Shown piece after piece: positions 1 through 13,800 of a stretch of 64,000 nt of DNA. The translations under genes and the position numbers were made by a program. The stretch comes from Apostichopus japonicus (taxonomy: Eukaryota > Echinodermata > Holothuroidea > Aspidochirotida > Stichopodidae). Location: the NCBI RefSeq assembly GCF_037975245.1, contig NC_092564.1, positions 28,318,984-28,382,983 of the forward strand, in the 5' to 3' direction. The notes under the pieces are model-generated. The model searched no databases. It saw only the letters and a program-made list of their open reading frames with translations, and had not been told where the DNA came from. Each line of letters opens with the position of its first letter. Positions within the stretch are counted from its first letter, which is position 1.

Positions 1-54
1 AGGAAACTCATTTCTCTGTTTATGAGTTAGAGTAATATTATGCAGCAGGCATAC

Positions 55-873
55 CGGGCACTTCAGCTGTTGCAGAGAACACCATACTGTCAGGAGGCAC
101 CAGCCTCTTATTGCGACCACTCAGCCCACTGTTGAAGGCATCGAGTATCATGTCCGCAGAGAGGGCACCTGTTTTGTCCGAGTCCACTCGGAGGGTCACT
201 AGTGCATATCCTGACGTTGATTTGGTCATTGAATTTATTCGGGAGTTGAGAATATCTGACGATATAGAAGAATCGTCGAGTACATTCTGGATCTGTGATG
301 AGAACCAAATTAGTACCGATGAATGTTAAAGAAAATGTAACATAACATGAAGAATCCATTGGAAATAATGTAACATATATGAATCCAATGAAAATCATGT
401 AACATACATGAAAAGGCTACGTATTATCTCAGAGACGAACATAGTTTAATGAAGGAAGGGTTTCCATTAATTAGTTCAGAGATTTAAGTTTTCAGTTACT
501 GTGGGACAAGAAGAAGTTTCAAAGTCACACCAGAATTGGTTTGTTCATGTAGGTGAAGATAAAAAAAAACCTAAGTTTGTCTCTAAACTAAAGAAAACTG
601 ATGATGGTGATGAATTGTAGGTATATTTACGAAGAAACGTAAGCGTGAATCAAACAGTAAATAAAGTGACCAGACAGTAACAGATACTGGACTTATTTAC
701 AATCGATATGATTAATTATTTTATAGCTGCTAGATGGAACATATTGATGATGAAATCACTCACATCCTCTGTAAGTTGATCTAAGTCACTCTCTTTGATT
801 AGATGGTAGTTCACGTTTGTCTGTAGACCTTTGATGTCAGTGAAGATAATATTGAGTTGAAATGTGTCCGCAT
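55..873 (-). CDS. SEA domain (exons 873-764 and 292-55), last coding sequence in window
   Basis: Exon 1 (110 bp, phase 1-0) encodes '[15 protein letters not shown]' and '[15 protein letters not shown]'. Exon 2 (238 bp, phase 0-1) encodes '[19 protein letters not shown]', '[16 protein letters not shown]' and '[12 protein letters not shown]'. The beta-alpha-beta layout fits SEA domains of membrane mucins and agrins. The autocleavage Gly-Ser motif is replaced by Ser-Gly-Tyr, so cleavage is unlikely. I place the donor at Gly-GTATGC (54-49), since phase 1 suits a following EGF or membrane exon; the alternative is that the frame ends at the TAA at 38-40. Confidence 0.78.
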
Positions 874-3800
874 CTGTAAGCGAGAATAAGGAAGTCATCT
901 CGTTAAGAAATAAATACAAAATAAATACAAAATTAATACAAAATAAATACAAACAAGAATGAAACCATCACTTCCGATGAGACAGATATATATTATAGTG
1001 GTTACAACTTGATAACACTTTCACAGAGATGAGAGGTGTACATTTCATACTTACCTTGACAGCTTCCACCAGCATCATCTGTGAATCCGTACTGACAGAC
1101 ACACTGATTGGTGCCTTGACGGTTTAGGCAGATTTTGTTCGGTTCGCCAGCACACGGTACACTGGTCTCACATTCATTAATGTCTGAAACAGACAGAGAG
1201 AATAAATTAAGTCATTACACTGATATCATAACTGATGCATCATAAAATGACATCACGACCTTAACAGAATAGTTGGGTACGGTACAGTATCTTTGAAGAA
1301 ATTAACAGTCGAGACAATATTATGACAATAACAATAGAACCTACCTAAGCAGGTATGACCATCTCCATGGTAACCACTTCTGCAGGTACATCTGTAGCTA
1401 CCAATTTCATTATCGCAGTCTGCATATTCATGACAGCCATGAACACCCAAATCGCATTCATCGATATCTGGAATATAAATTGAAGAAGGAAATGTTTGTG
1501 TAAGTATTATAAGTTGACATTGGGTGTTATGATCATTGTCATATCAGAAATAAATATGAAAAGTAAATTTAACCTTATTAATATGCAAGGTATATCAAAC
1601 AAGTTTTCAAACCCGCTGTAGAGTGTGATTCATACTATAGAAGATGGCACACACAGGTTCTAACATAGTGAAGATGTATTTTCAGACAAGTCAGTGTTTG
1701 ATATAGCAAGTGCAACATACATGCTGGCACATAGCAGTAAAGGTCGAACACTTCATGTCTGGTTAGAGTTATGATGTAATAACAAAACTTCATGTAAACA
1801 TCTATGTTGCTGCTCTGTGGCAATAATCCCCCAGTTAACTGGTCATTCCTACAAACCTACCTGTACATGCACCCAGGCCTCGAGCTACCCCAGCACGAGA
1901 CTGTAGGCCAAAGCTGAAGAAACCACTATTACATTCACATGAATAGGAACCACCCAAGTTGATACAGGTGGCGTTACTGTCACAGTCGTGGAAGCCTGCT
2001 GCGCATTCATCCATATCTATAACAATTAGCAATAGAAAACAGAAGAACCCATAATTCATGGTTGAGTGGTATAACATATTGGGTACAACAAGAAGGGTAA
2101 ACTACAACATCTAGGTACCCTACATAGCACTGAACTACATAGGTATTGACATTACCATAATTTATAAGAATTATGAAACATCTGATACTTGATACTGAGA
2201 GGATGTTGGCCTGCAGATGCTTCTGTCCTAAACATGATGCTTAGACTTGAGAATATCAATTCAACTACATATCACATGGCTAACAGTGGTTTTTAATCAT
2301 ACCCTGAGGATGGTTTTATTCCTTACCAATAACAAACCAGATTGCACACAGGTCAAACATATAGTAAGCTTCCGGTTATATTAAACTACATACCACACGG
2401 CTAACAGTGGTTCTCAATCATACCCTGAGGATGGTTTCATTCCTTGCCAATAACAAACCAGATTACACACAGGTCAAACATACAGTTAGCTTCTGGTTAT
2501 TTTAAACTACATACAACACGGCTAACAGTGGTTAGCAATCATACCCTGAGGATGGTTTCATTCCTTACCAATAACAAACCAGATTACACACAGGTCAAAC
2601 ATATAGTAAGCTTCCGGTTATATTAAACTACATACCACACGGCTAACAGTGGTTAGCAATCATACCCTGAGGATGGTTTCATTCCTTACCAATAACAAAC
2701 CAGATTACACACAGGTCAAACATATAGTAAGCTTCCGGTTATATTAAACTACATACCACACGGCTAACAGTGGTTAGCAATCATACCCTGAGGATGGTTT
2801 CATTCCTTACCAATAACAAACTAGATTACACACAGGTCAAACATATAGTAAGCTTCCGGTTATATTAAACTACATACCACACGGCTAACAGTGGTTAGCA
2901 ATCATACCCTGAGGATGGTTTCATTCCTTACCAATAACAAACCAGATTACACACAGGTCAAACATACAGTTAGCTTCTGGTTATTTTAAACTACATACAA
3001 CACGGCTAACAGTGGTTAGCAATCATACCCTGAGGATGGTTTCATTCCTTACCAATAACAAACCAGATTACACACAGGTCAAACATACAGTTAGCTTCTG
3101 GTTATTTTAAACTACATACAACACGGCTAACAGTGGTACTCAATCATACCCTGAGGATGGTTTCATTCCTTACCAATAACAAACCAGACTATACACACGG
3201 TTAAATCATACAGTTAGCTTCCGGTTATAAATTACATATACAATCTAGAAGCAATCTTACCAATACATTCGGAACCATCTGGTTGATATCCGGGGTAACA
3301 CTGGCATGAATATGTTCCGTGGCTGTTACTGCACGTAGAGAACTCTGGGCAGATATCGACTTGCTCAAAGCACTCGTCGATATCATGACATCCATAGTGA
3401 CCATTTCTTCCATCACCAAAAAAGCCAGGAAAGCAGGAACAGTAGAAGGATCCAGGGGTGTTGTGACAGGTAGCATTGGTAATGCACGGATCAATCAAAC
3501 ACTCATCAATATCTGAATAATATATACAACAACCAAACATAGACAAATAACAGTTAGAATTAAGAGATACAAAGTGGACAATCTGATGAAGTAAAAATAA
3601 GAAAATACATTTATCTCTTTACAGCTGTATACGCCGAATCCGATATGTACAACGCGAGAAAAGGTGCAGCAAAAAATACAAATCTGGAGATCAAGGGAGT
3701 GTGTATAAAGACAAGACATGACAAGATTGAGTAGTATATATACCAGAGTTAAGAGCTTCTAATTAATGCATTAGCCTAATCAGCACAATTAGAAGAATTT

Positions 3801-6800
3801 CACCAGCTGCAAGATCAGAAAGAGACTCTAGACCGCAGACTGGTTGAGAAGTAAGGAAGATGTGACCATAGCAACAAATGTAAACATGATTACCGCGGCA
3901 ACTGTCGCCTTCTTTCTCAAAGCCACTCGGACAGAGACAGTTGAACCCTGGAGAGGTGTTTTCACAGAGGGCATTCTCCCCGCATCCTGGACCCTGGAGG
4001 CATTCATCTTTATCTGTGAATGAAAGAGAGGACCAGAGGACTTAATCAATTTCAAGTATACACAAAGAACAGGGATTTCCTTCTTCTCATACGGAGGTTG
4101 TTCATGAATGATGGTTATCAATAACCTCAAGTTATGAGACCAATTTTTTTTTTTTTTAGCTTTAACTGAAGTTGTTGCATCTTAAAGGTTTTTCCCTGAG
4201 AAATGGACTTACCGACACAGGTGATTCCGTTACCCTCATATAGTTCACTACATTGACACTGGTATGAACCCGGTGTGTTTAAACAGATGGCGTATTGGTG
4301 ACAGGAGAATGTGGCTAGATCAGCACACTCATTAACATCTAAAATAAAACAGGAAAAGAGAAAGATTTGATTCAATTTGTGCACAGAAACAGAACTAAGC
4401 GTTCACATTTATATTTAGAATATCATGTGACAGAACGAGTCTATCGTCTAATTTTAATCTAGTAAAAGGAATTGAGAATAAATAAGAAAAAAACTGAACT
4501 GATGTGGAGTTGAGTCATTCTATTGATAACTATTTCTATAGTTAAGATCAGTTAGCTTAGAATAACCTTGACAGTGTGAGCAGTATGACTATAATATTAA
4601 TATCAAAAACAGACTTGTAAATTATCATACTGTCAGTAGGAGTGCTCTGCAGCAAGACATGAGAGGACAGTAAGGGGTGATATTAGCATTAGAATCAGAT
4701 AAATGTTAGGAACTGTTCATTCTGTCAGTATGAGTGCTTTGTAGCACAATATGATAGGACAGTATGATTTGGTATTAGCGTCAGTAAATTGTACCAACTG
4801 CTGCATAGCTTTCCTATGTCATATTTTCAATGCTGAGACCATCAGTTTAGAATAACTCTCAACCAATATATGTGACATCCATCCATGATACTCCAGTTAT
4901 TTGCATACCATGCCCACCAACCAGTTGAAATAATTACTTTATGGTAGAAATTATAATTATCCCAACATTTTTCATTCCTCTTGCCAACAATTTTCTAAAA
5001 CACCAACTGTTAACGAAGAATATTTCTTAACAGCAATTTATATCTATGAGATGAAACTTAATTGCATTGAATATAAATCTACATAATCTACCAAATTTGT
5101 TTTGTTTTTTACTGTTGATAAGTTGAGTTAAAGATTACCCTGATGAAACATGAATGAATAGTTTATTTTGAAGTAATTACCTTGGCAGAATGTTCCATTC
5201 TTAGTGTATCCAGGCTTGCAGTCACATCGAAAGCCACCAGGGGTGTTAGTACAAATCTCATTGGACCTACAATCATCCATCTGGTAGAGGCATTCATCAA
5301 TGTCTGAAGAGAAAGAGACGTGTTTAGTTTATTTTAAGTGTTCAGGACACTCTAGCAGGTTCACTCGTCAATTTTTATATCTTTCACAAACTCTGCCACA
5401 TGAAAAGGTACTGAATCCTCTTGATGAGAGGTTGGAAACAATATGAAGATGTTTTATGGCGCCCTACAATATTAATTAAAATCATAATCATATCCATAGG
5501 AGGAGATCTACAATAATGCAATCTTTATTAATAAACAAACCAACACAAAAATTAATAACTAAATAAATCTATTAATTAATTACTCACTAGAATTTGTACC
5601 ATTTGAAAACTTATGTTTTATGCATTGTTAGCAAGGTTATTCTTTTATTATTTTTAAGTAGGAACGTGAGAGAAAAAAAAAACGTTAACAAACTGCTTAT
5701 CTGCCACAAAAGCCTGTGTAGGGTTCAAATTAACTTTAATCTACTTTGAAATACACAAATCATAGTGCAGATAAAATTATGAGAGTATTGTGAATAACCA
5801 AACATGTGAGTGTTGTGAATGCATATACATTAGTTTTAGTATTTATGAATAGCTGCATTTTTCTCACTCTTAATTGGCTATGCCAGCCTTTTTAATGTAG
5901 TGAAGTATGTGAATTTGTAATATTTAAAAACATTCAGTCTTTCAAAATGTATTTATTTGAACACTTATATTTTATGACAGTCTTAAGACTCCAAAGCACA
6001 GAGGAGACTTGGGTATTTGAGAGACTCACCAACACAGCGCTCGAACTGAGAAGATGGTTTGTAGCCATCCTCACAGAAACAGGTAGTATTAGTACAGTCT
6101 GCATCTGTACAAAACGCACTGAAGTCACAGTTGAAGAGTAAACCTAGAATAGAAAGCAACAGACATTGATCAATGTTAAGAAAATATCACAAACAACTTT
6201 CATCATGCAGTTGGTATGTTATTCCACAACTCTGAAAATCACAATATCACATCCAATACTTCTGAAGCAAATATGACACACATCACTTGACCTTTGTCAG
6301 CATAAACCAATACAATAAATATTACTTTTATTTCGATACTGCATTATTGGGGTCATTAAAGCAAAAACGTTTGAATACCAGGAGGGTAGTGTATGTTACC
6401 ATAATAGAAACAAATCTGGTATATTAAATATTAAAAGCAGCTTATCTGCATTAAGTCAGTAATTTGCAATGACATATCCTCCTTATTAACAGATGTGTTT
6501 TCAAACTCTCATTTGTTTTGCTCATATTTAGATAAAGTCCAGGTTGTCACAAAATGAAGAATCTCAACTAATTAGTGATCAATTATTACCAATTTCTACG
6601 TTATAATTTGTCAACATTTCTTTATCTTATCTTATTGTAGACTCTCATAATAATAACAGAACCAAATATTTAATACGGTTTGAACATTAAAATGGGAAAT
6701 TGTACACTATAATGTACAAAAGAATAAAACTCTTTAAGACAATTAAGGTCAATTGGTTCTAGATCCTGACTTTACAGTAAGTACTCAACTATGTCAGATT

Positions 6801-7770
6801 ATGAGAACACTAACTGTGATCACATGATCACAATCTTCCAATGATACATCAATAGGACTTGTTGTGCTCTCATGTATGACATTTTGTACTTGTGCTGTCA
6901 GCTAGTGGTTGCTACTGGTTACTGACAGAGGCTATTTCCAAGCAAAGACACAATACTACAGTATTGGTATTACTTTGTCTACAGACACGATTATAGCACA
7001 ATTGATTAACCCTTTGCTTGGTGATACCAAGTTTCCCTTCATCCCGTTAGTGACCCTCCAATGGCGGATGTTGTGGCATGGAGAAGGGGTCTATGGGGGT
7101 TGGGGGGGGGGGGAGTAACCTCCTTAATTTGTTTATATGTTTAGGTATACTTAGTTGGAAAATGGTGCTATATTTGGAAACTTTTGTCAAGATTTTTCCA
7201 CTTCTTTACCCACAGCTATCTACAATTTCCTTCTTCTCCCTAAGTTCTTTGGTGAACCTGGTAAATGATTAGTTGATCCTTAAAAAGCCCTAAACAACCC
7301 CTACTTTGAATACAGGGAGAGTAACCAACTTTAACATTCCGATGACAAGCTTAACTAAAACAATTATTTATATTCTGCAGATGACACTGGTTTACATCAA
7401 TAGCTGAATTTGTGTACAAGTCATGTGATGTGGACATACTTAGACAGCCACCATGCTGGTGTCTGAAGGAGTCTGGTGGACATTCACAGATGAAGGAACC
7501 ATCGGTATCAAAGCAAGGCGATCCTCCACAGATTGAAGGTGCCTCCTCACATTCATTAATATCTGAAATAATAGAAACAAAGTTATATCAAAACAATTAA
7601 AGCTGCGGTAGTCAACCTCTTTTAACTTAAATACTAATTTAATTGTAATCAATATTTGAAGTGTAAGGCAAAGATACATTGTTTGGAAGGGTGTAGTAAA
7701 TATGTATACATATACATATATATGTATGTATAAATATGTACATATATATAGTATATAGTATATATATATT

Positions 7771-7830
<60 letters not shown>

Positions 7831-10800
7831 CACTCACTTATACACATGCCATCTGCATCTGATTTGTAACCCTGGTCACAGACACAAGAGTAAGATCCTG
7901 CTGAATTGAGACAAGTTGAATGTTGAGGACATGACTGGCTGCCCAGACTGCACTCATCAATATCTGCCAGAAAGAAATAAAAATGAGGAAAAATACTTTT
8001 AGAAATAAGCAATAGTAATTAAATGGCAGGAAGAACTCAAAAGGTAATTGTGATTAATTGACATTCAAAACTTGTTTTTTACAAACTCAGTGACTCAAAT
8101 GTTTGACATCAAAATGTTTGACACCAATCTTGATATTTGTTCACCCGCAGGAAAATAATTACAGAATAATCAATGTGTCAACTGGAATTTACAAACTTCT
8201 TGACTTTGGACATTTTTGTATTTGATAGACTATACCCACTTGCAGAAAGCAGATCAGAAATCGTGCAAAGCTTTTTAATGTTCATTAATTTGATATTACT
8301 TTGCATAAATTTACAAGTCAGGATAGAAGGAGCTTATGACATCTTTGGAAATCATTAAGCGATATAGTTTTCTGTAATATTTTTGACAGCATTGAATTTT
8401 TTCTCTTACAAAATGCCTTTGATCCTGTGTACAACACTGCTATTCATCTTTGCATTTGTATAGCAATAACTTGATACTTGTTTGCACAACATTTTGCTCT
8501 GCCATACTGGATCAATTATTCCATGCATCTGCACGTGAGGATATTTTAACAACTAATTTCCCTTTTGGAGGGAGAGCAGAAACACTCCCTAGTGGCTATA
8601 CCAAAGATTACAAAAGTAAATTGAGTTAATAAATCAAATCAATTTTAAGAGAATTTGCCAATCAGTATTTTGATATGAAGAAGGATCTGCATAGCCTAAA
8701 GTTCTTTGATTATAATAACTCACCGAAACATTCCTTTCCGTTTCCTTGGTAACCTTCAGGACAATAACAGGAGTAACCCTGTTCTTTATTCACACATTCA
8801 AATTCAGGATGGCAATAGTAGGCACTGATGGTGCATTCGTTGATATCTTCACAGTTTGTACCGATGCCATGGTAACCATTCTTACAGAGGCAGCGGTAAG
8901 AGCCAGGCGCATTGACACAGTCTGCATTTGGTCCGCAGTTATTCAGGTCTTCAGATAAGCATTCATTCAGATCTGGTGAAGGAGATCAGTCAGTAACTTC
9001 ATCAAATCTTAGTTTTGCAATCTATATCAGCTTTCAGTTCTCTGGTTCCTTTCTTTGTTTACATTATGCCAAAAATTGGGGCAAATTTTTCAAGACTGCA
9101 CTTTCACTTCTCCCGCTTCAGAGAACTCATTAAGACAGTATCAGTAGCATATCATCTTTCTAGCAGATGAAGCTTCAGAAGTAACTGTTCATACTGTCAG
9201 TAGGATTGGTTTGTAACATGATAAAGGTTGACAGTATAGAGTGGTATTAGCATAATGAAATCATCCCAGCTGGCAGAAGTGACTCATGTTTACAATAATC
9301 CAATGCAACAAATATCCAAACCTCTGTGATACTTCAGAGACAGGAATACTGTTACAAAGACAAGGAGAAAATAAGGTGCAGATGTGGAACCTTGCGTCAT
9401 ATACCCCATTGGGTACTCACAGCGGTAAGCACCCAGTGTGTTGCACCCGACCCCCCACCCCTCCATATTATCAGCATCCGTAATCTATTTTAGCACCCAG
9501 CCCCCCCCCCCCGGCCCCTCAATATTATCTTCATTGTTAATATATTAACGGCACTCACCTACACATCTCCCGGCAACAAGCACAAACCCAATTGGGCACT
9601 CACAGAGGTAAGAGCCCGGTGTGTTGTAGCACCATGCTCCCTCGAAGCAAACTTGCCCATCCAAGCATTCATTGATATCTGTTAAGCATATTAAAAACAT
9701 AAAGCATATTTAAGACAACTGACTGCATTTCCAGCATAATTTCTCTCTCATCCAGATACATTTGGACAGAATCTGTTCCATCGTTGTGTTGCATTTTAAG
9801 TCAGATGGTCCGGCCTGTTGTAGAGTTTAATGAACAAACCAATCCATTGTAGCCAGAGTTAGTCTGGCTGCAGCTATAACAAGCAGACCTTAACATACTG
9901 TACACAATGAATATTAAAGCTGACATGTTTCTTTAACACTCACATACAGTACTGCTTGTTTGACTTACAACTGGGATAGTTTCAGCCACTGATCACTGAA
10001 GTCAACAATAATTGTTTACTAAACACTACTATATATTTGAATATACTTGTACAGCAATGGCCATCCTTTAAACCTAGGATAGCCAATGAAGGATAACAAA
10101 AACATATTTACTAAACACTGCAAGTGTTTGTATAAACTTATATTTAAATCATCTATCCTTTTACATGTAGGATAGGTTTAGCTATTGAAGGATAACAAAA
10201 ACATATTTACTAAACACTACAAATGTTTGTATAAACTTATAATTACATCAGCCATCCTTTTAGGATTTTTGTATTAGTGAAATTTCTATCACTGTAATTC
10301 GCTCAATTGATATGTTCAGTCTATGGTAACCCTCTGAGCGTTACTGACACACTGAATGAAACCATGCACTGTTATTGACAGGTCATATCTTAACACACCT
10401 GAATAGGATTGGCCATTGAATACTGCAGACTTTGGGCATGATCTACAAGAAAACCACTTCTACTATGAATGAGCCATAAGTTAAATGCAATCTCCTAACT
10501 CTCAGACCATTGTGAGGGTAATTTACCCACAATTTGCCTAACATAATGTTTAATATGAGAATCAACTACTGTACTGAAAGATATAGTTAAATTGATAGCG
10601 TAATGGTTGATTTTACCTTGGCATAATGTTCTGTCAGATGACGGGATGAAACCAATGGGACAGTCACAGGTGTAGGAACCCAGGATATTGCTGCAAGTAG
10701 CTCCTTGTCCACAGGAATGTATACCACGATCACACTCATCAATGTCTGAGGAAACGCAGAGGAATATACTTGATGAGAAAAGTTACCAAAGATAGTGTCT

Positions 10801-13800
10801 TTTTATGAAAACGTAACGGTCATATCCATGTATGTACTCTCATACCCTAATATTGACACTGTAATCATAATTAAATCAAATATAACTTACAGCATGTAAA
10901 ACATGTGCCAGCTCTTTACGATGTTCTGTTAATTCATGGGGAAAATAAATTAAAAGCCACCGAGCAACTTTTCATATATTTTTTTATTCTGACTAATGAA
11001 ACTAATTATACTCACAGGTGGCTAAAAGTGAAGCTAGCAGACAATATCTGAAATCAGTGCAGCAGAACTATGCAACCTTTGTTTGGGTTAATTTGAAGTC
11101 TGTAAAATATGCATATTCATATGCATATTCATATGCATATGTAATATCAGAACAGCTAACCAGACCATATATCTCTGTGTGTGTTCAATGAACTGTATAA
11201 ATATGTTGTACTATGATATCTCAAAGACAGCCTGTCCTGCAGTCAGCCATATGAGTGCATCCCTCATCGGTGGGGTTTTACTTAGGAATTAAGCTTGTTG
11301 TACACTGCCCAGCTGATCAAAACTCAAATCACCTCCACCATCCTGACATGGAAAGTCATGGATAACCAGACACTGTGTGTGTGTGTGTGCTTAAGACTAC
11401 CACTGAGCAAGATTTGGCCAGTTTTAAGCAGGCTTCAATCAGGAAAAACTGATCATGTAGCATTTACCTGACTGGAAGTCAACAGTTTGAGGTGGGTCAC
11501 AACTAACACTACAGAGATTTAACAAATAAAACATATTATGAGTAATCAATCTGAATGTGGCCTACACAAGTTCTCAGACTGGCTGTTAACAGTCATTGTG
11601 TGGGTTGTAAATCAATTGGTCAGTGTAAGACCATGGGTCTTCACAACAATGGATAACTAGGTGGTCACTATGGTTGTATTGAGTCTGGTTGTAATCAGCC
11701 GGTCAGTGCATGGTGGGCATTAGAGAAACTACATGGAAAGGGTATCAGAGCTTTCCATGAAAAGAAACTCTTGACAAATGATGCTATGAGGTATTTTGTT
11801 CGTACCATTAATCTGATTTGTACAGCAAGAAAACATGTTAAATTTACGCTCTAACAAGCACCAGAATATATGATTAAGTCAAAAACCTGAGTGAACTGTT
11901 GTACGCTAGCTTACCTTGGCAGTTGTATCCATCAGGGAGTAGTTCGTATCCTTGGTTACAGGTACACTGGTAACTTCCTTCAATGTTTAAGCATTTCTGC
12001 TGGCAAAGATGAGCAGAAGGATCTGCACACTCATCGTAATCTGCAGTAGAATCAACATGGATCAACATGATCATAGAATCAACATAAGATCAACATGATC
12101 ATAGAATCAACATGATCATAAAAACAAAATGGATCAACATGATCATAGAATCAACATGTATCAACATGAGCATAGAATCAACATACAATCAACATTATCA
12201 TAGAATCAACAAGGCTCAACATGATCATAGAATCAACATAGGATCAACATAGAATCAACATGTAAAGTTATCACAATAATCAACCAGTGAAGGAGAGACA
12301 AACTGTTGAGAGGTCAGCATAGATGTCGTAAACAAATTCATTATTTGCAATACAAAATTACCAGTTTGATATATATCACATGAATGAATTGTCATAAACA
12401 AATGAATAAGGTGTCATAAAAAACACTGCTTTGCAATAAAAACAATATTATAAATGTTTAGTAACAAAATTTACAATTTGTATATAACAAAGTAACAATA
12501 AAGTTGGAAATTTAAATACAAAGTTAAAAAGAAAAAGGAAATAGTCAACTATGGGTAAAGTTTAAAATCCAGTTTCATCGCCATCCCTGAAAATTGTCTG
12601 TTCCCTGAAATATTTCATTGCCTAATTTGACCGACCTGGAATGAATTGTAAATAATGTTGAGGGTAAGAAACCCAGAGAAAAGACTTTAGGTAAGTAGCA
12701 GTTTGGGTAAATCTTGTTGAACTAAAATACCTGTCATCTGAATGAACATACCGAAGATTGATCATAAGTTAATAACATAAAATATCACGTGATGTGAAGG
12801 AATGAGAACTAAATAACGCATCGCAAAGATTTCTCCAACGACCGACCGTGTTCATGGATTCATAAACTCTAGAATAGGGAACCATCAGTCATAAAAGGTT
12901 CTGAAACTAATACACACCCTGACAGGTGATACCATCCCCTAGGAGGGGTGTTGGACATTCACTGCAGGAGGCAATATCCTCTGGAGGTGGGTGGTCAATA
13001 CAGGTGACACCGGGATAGCAAGGGTCATCCAAACAGCTGTCATAATCCTCATCACAGTTTGGACCAGTGTAGCTGTCCAGACAGTCACATCCAACCAACT
13101 AGATAAAAACCAATGTAAAGTCAATTCACAACAATCATGAGAAACACAAACCTTACTACTTCCTGTATTGGTTGTGTATCGATACTCTCTATTCAATCAA
13201 TAGATTCAAAGAGGAAATGAAAATGATGGCTGTACTGCAAGTAAAGGAAGGGTTTATGTATACCCCCAAGCTCATTAAATACTACTTTGTGCTACAACAC
13301 CTGCCATATTGTTACATACTACAATCTAAAACATATAAAGACAATCAGTTTATAACAAACCCTTTCAACAATGTACAAAACTACATATATTGAAATACCC
13401 ATAAATGCTTTTTGCAGTGAGCCGGCTTTCCCTTCATTTTCTTTTCAAATCGGTGTCATCAACATTGTGAGACACACTGCTTTATGATTTATGCTATCCT
13501 ACCCAAACTGCAGGATCTGAAAACAACATTGGGTGCTTCTACAAACAACATTCCGACTGACTATCTTGCTACAGATCATACTAGTCATAGATATGAAATC
13601 ATTCCAAACATGGGGTGATCAACTGAAAGAAGAAAACAAAAGCCTGATTTTTTCTATTACTTACAGCAAACTTGTTTCCACCAGAAAGCAGAGTGTTGAA
13701 GTTACAACCTCCTCCAAAGCAATTGCAGAGAAGCACAGTCAATGGTTGGTTTGTCCCAACAATGCCATCACTACCTACCAGCATAATCTGCACTGGTTGG

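Noticed and set aside
38-54. TAA at 38-40 as the true end of the protein.
   Set aside because: A GTATGC donor in phase 1 precedes it, and a membrane mucin with SEA would be expected to continue. Not excluded, only judged less likely.
7639-7837. Tyr-Ile repeat frames, also at 43707-43966.
   Set aside because: Translation of TA microsatellites.
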